Positions 4,547-5,586 of a stretch of DNA of 5,586 nt are shown here, piece by piece. The position numbers were made by a program, and so were the translations under genes. Below the pieces are notes generated by a model. That model was not told the DNA's origin and did no database searches. It was given only the letters and a program-made list of their open reading frames with translations. Source of the DNA: Sulfurimonas sp. (GTDB taxonomy: Bacteria > Campylobacterota > Campylobacteria > Campylobacterales > Sulfurimonadaceae); assembly GCA_015663215.1 (NCBI GenBank), contig DQSP01000037.1, positions 1 to 5,586 of the forward strand, written 5' to 3'. Every line of letters starts with the position of its first letter. Within the stretch, counting starts at the first letter, position 1.

Positions 4547-5416
4547 ATGAATGATGAAGTAAAATACACATATAAAGAAGTCACACTAACAGCAGGTATG
4601 ACCGAAAAGAGTAGAAAAAAGATACTGGATAAAAAGATAGAAAAAATGGCTAAGACTGGGTGGGAGATAGAAAGTCATATAGACGGTGGCATGACTAAGT
4701 CATCTAAAGCAACATTTAAAAGAGATATAAATTATCAAGCACCCAAAAAGCAGAGTAGTGGGATTATAAAAAAAGTATTTAAATATATTCTATATATTTC
4801 TCTAGGATTTATACTATTAGGCACAATAGGTTCAATGTTACCAAAAGTAGAATTAACACCTAAACAAAAAGAAGAAATAGCTATTGAGAAACAAGAAAAT
4901 ATGAAAGTACAAGCAGAAAAAGAACGCTTAAAAATAATAGAACATAAAAAGCAACTAGAAAGTACTAGAGAATATACTAACAAAATTTTAAATGTTATCT
5001 ATAGTGATATGGCTAGAAAGGAAAAGCACTTACAAGACTTTGCTACAACTCTTTCACAAAATAATCTAATTAACATATTAGAACAATCAAAACAATATAA
5101 TTATTATGCAAAAAAATGGGCTATGCAAAGTTACATCAAAGCAGAAGAGTGGGGGTCGGGAGCTAAAGAAGATGAGTTAATTGAAGATATTATAGATGAG
5201 GTAGGAAGTTTAGCTCGGTTTCATCAAATATATTATGACTCTATTGATGAGTATTTGGATAATCAAATTCCCTCAAAACTATTAGAAATAAAACAAAATA
5301 TGGAAACTATCAATAATTATAAAAACAATGTAATGATAAAAGCTATCATTTTAGCTAATAAGTACAGCTTGACGTACAACGAAAAGAAAAATAACTGGGA
5401 TGAGTCTAAAGAGTAA
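4547..5416 (+). CDS. Single-pass membrane protein with coiled coil, function unknown
   Basis: I do not recognise this 289-residue protein. Residues 1-60 form a small domain containing AKTGWEIESHIDGGMTKSSKATFKRD (35-60). This looks like the short 'GWE-hV...G..TKSTATFKR' modules found in front of membrane anchors in small bacterial proteins. A basic stretch (KK at 67-68, KK at 75-76, K79) precedes one hydrophobic helix at about 78-98 (FKYILYISLGFILLGTIGSM). A charged coiled coil follows at about 104-145 (PKQKEEIAIEKQENMK onward), then a helical C-terminal domain with many Y and K. The basic flank suggests the N-terminus is cytoplasmic. AAGGA at 4534-4538 supports the ATG. The gene diverges from the XRE repressor and has an operator-like palindrome at its transcription start, so it is probably repressor-controlled. 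Cargo such as superinfection exclusion or abortive infection is plausible for a membrane-anchored island protein, but not shown. Confidence 0.87.
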   Translation: MNDEVKYTYKEVTLTAGMTEKSRKKILDKKIEKMAKTGWEIESHIDGGMTKSSKATFKRDINYQAPKKQSSGIIKKVFKYILYISLGFILLGTIGSMLPKVELTPKQKEEIAIEKQENMKVQAEKERLKIIEHKKQLESTREYTNKILNVIYSDMARKEKHLQDFATTLSQNNLINILEQSKQYNYYAKKWAMQSYIKAEEWGSGAKEDELIEDIIDEVGSLARFHQIYYDSIDEYLDNQIPSKLLEIKQNMETINNYKNNVMIKAIILANKYSLTYNEKKNNWDESKE

Positions 5417-5429
5417 TAAAACTAAGTAA

Positions 5430-5455
5430 AACACTCATTTTAAAAAAGTAGTGTT
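5430..5455. terminator. Hairpin between the membrane protein gene and tRNA-Leu
   Basis: AACACT (5430-5435) and AGTGTT (5450-5455) pair, with an inner TTTT/AAAA helix after a two-base internal mismatch. On the + strand ACCTTTT follows, and on the minus strand TTAC then AGTTTT. It lies between convergent genes, so a weak bidirectional terminator is likely. An alternative stem, GTTAC/GTAAC (5453-5457 with 5465-5469), overlaps it. Confidence 0.45.
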
Positions 5456-5518
5456 ACCTTTTGTGTAACCCAGTAGTAATAAATGCTGATTAAATGCCGT
5501 GTATACGGGCTTTGTAGA

Positions 5519-5586
5519 TGGTGCGGATGAGAGGACTCGAACCTCCACGCCGTAAAGCACCAGATCCTAAGTCTGGCGTGTATACC
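5519..5586 (-). tRNA. tRNA-Leu(UAG), 3' part; 5' end outside window
   Basis: Read on the minus strand, the sequence runs from the D-loop (GGTATACACG) to an encoded CCA (5519-5521). The anticodon arm is CCAGA-CTTAGGA-TCTGG, giving anticodon TAG, which reads CUA leucine codons. A long class II variable arm (TGCTTTACGGCG) follows, then a T-arm with loop TTCGAGT, the acceptor 3' strand CATCCGC and discriminator A. About 20 bases of the 5' end (acceptor and D stem) lie beyond the window. The 3' end faces the mobile gene set, the usual orientation of a tRNA used as an integration target. No duplicate of this 3' end is visible at the left of the window. Confidence 0.94.

Noticed and set aside
4735..4983. 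Minus-strand open frame inside the membrane protein gene
   Set aside because: Antisense of the membrane and coiled-coil codons; the apparent Cys/Ser/Phe-rich product is a composition artefact.
1..5586. CRISPR array or insertion sequence
   Set aside because: No regularly spaced long direct repeats and no transposase-like frame are present; the short repeats after terS are only 7-8 bases.

Overview
The window is AT-rich, roughly one third G+C by eye. It has compact + strand operons, AAGG/GGAG-type ribosome binding sites and TATAAT-like -10 boxes without clear -35 boxes. With the style of the small XRE regulator and of the PemK/MazF-like toxin, this suggests a Campylobacterota bacterium (Sulfurimonas/Arcobacter-like). 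The taxonomic guess is inference; no marker gene is present.

Layout. Bases 1-291 hold the 3' end of a PemK/MazF-family toxin gene that starts upstream of the window. After a hairpin-rich spacer, 392-1534 encodes a tyrosine recombinase with an intact R-K-H-R-H-Y set. An unrecognised coiled-coil protein gene (1524-2255) overlaps its end. A regulatory gap (2256-2393) with a TATAAT box and a perfect dyad precedes a tightly overlapping operon: an AlpA/excisionase-like protein (2394-2588), a small winged-helix protein of the HTH_39 kind (2585-2845) and a Rep-like initiator (2820-3503). A phage terminase small subunit (3600-4076) follows with a strong ribosome binding site but no large subunit. On the minus strand lies a small XRE repressor (4190-4444) with its own terminator. 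Diverging from it is a membrane-anchored coiled-coil protein of unknown function (4547-5416). The shared divergent promoter region carries matching operator-like sites. The window ends in the 3' part of a tRNA-Leu(UAG) gene on the minus strand (5519-5586).

Interpretation. Integrase + AlpA-like activator + XRE repressor + replication initiator + orphan TerS, without capsid, tail, portal or large terminase genes in view, is the parts list of a phage satellite such as a phage-inducible chromosomal island (PICI). In such islands the repressor holds the element silent, the excisionase and initiator excise and amplify it, and the element's own TerS diverts a helper phage's packaging. This one would be very compact (about 5 kb from integrase to tRNA) and would use a rolling-circle-type Rep instead of the usual primase-helicase. 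The two unrecognised proteins (1524-2255 and 4547-5416) sit where satellites often carry phage-interference or exclusion cargo. Neither end of the element is proven: no copy of the tRNA 3' end is visible at the left.

A striking sequence-wide feature is that the tetranucleotide GATC is absent from bases 1-5562 and occurs once, inside the tRNA. Its same-composition anagram GTAC occurs about 17 times. This suggests selection against a GATC-specific restriction system.
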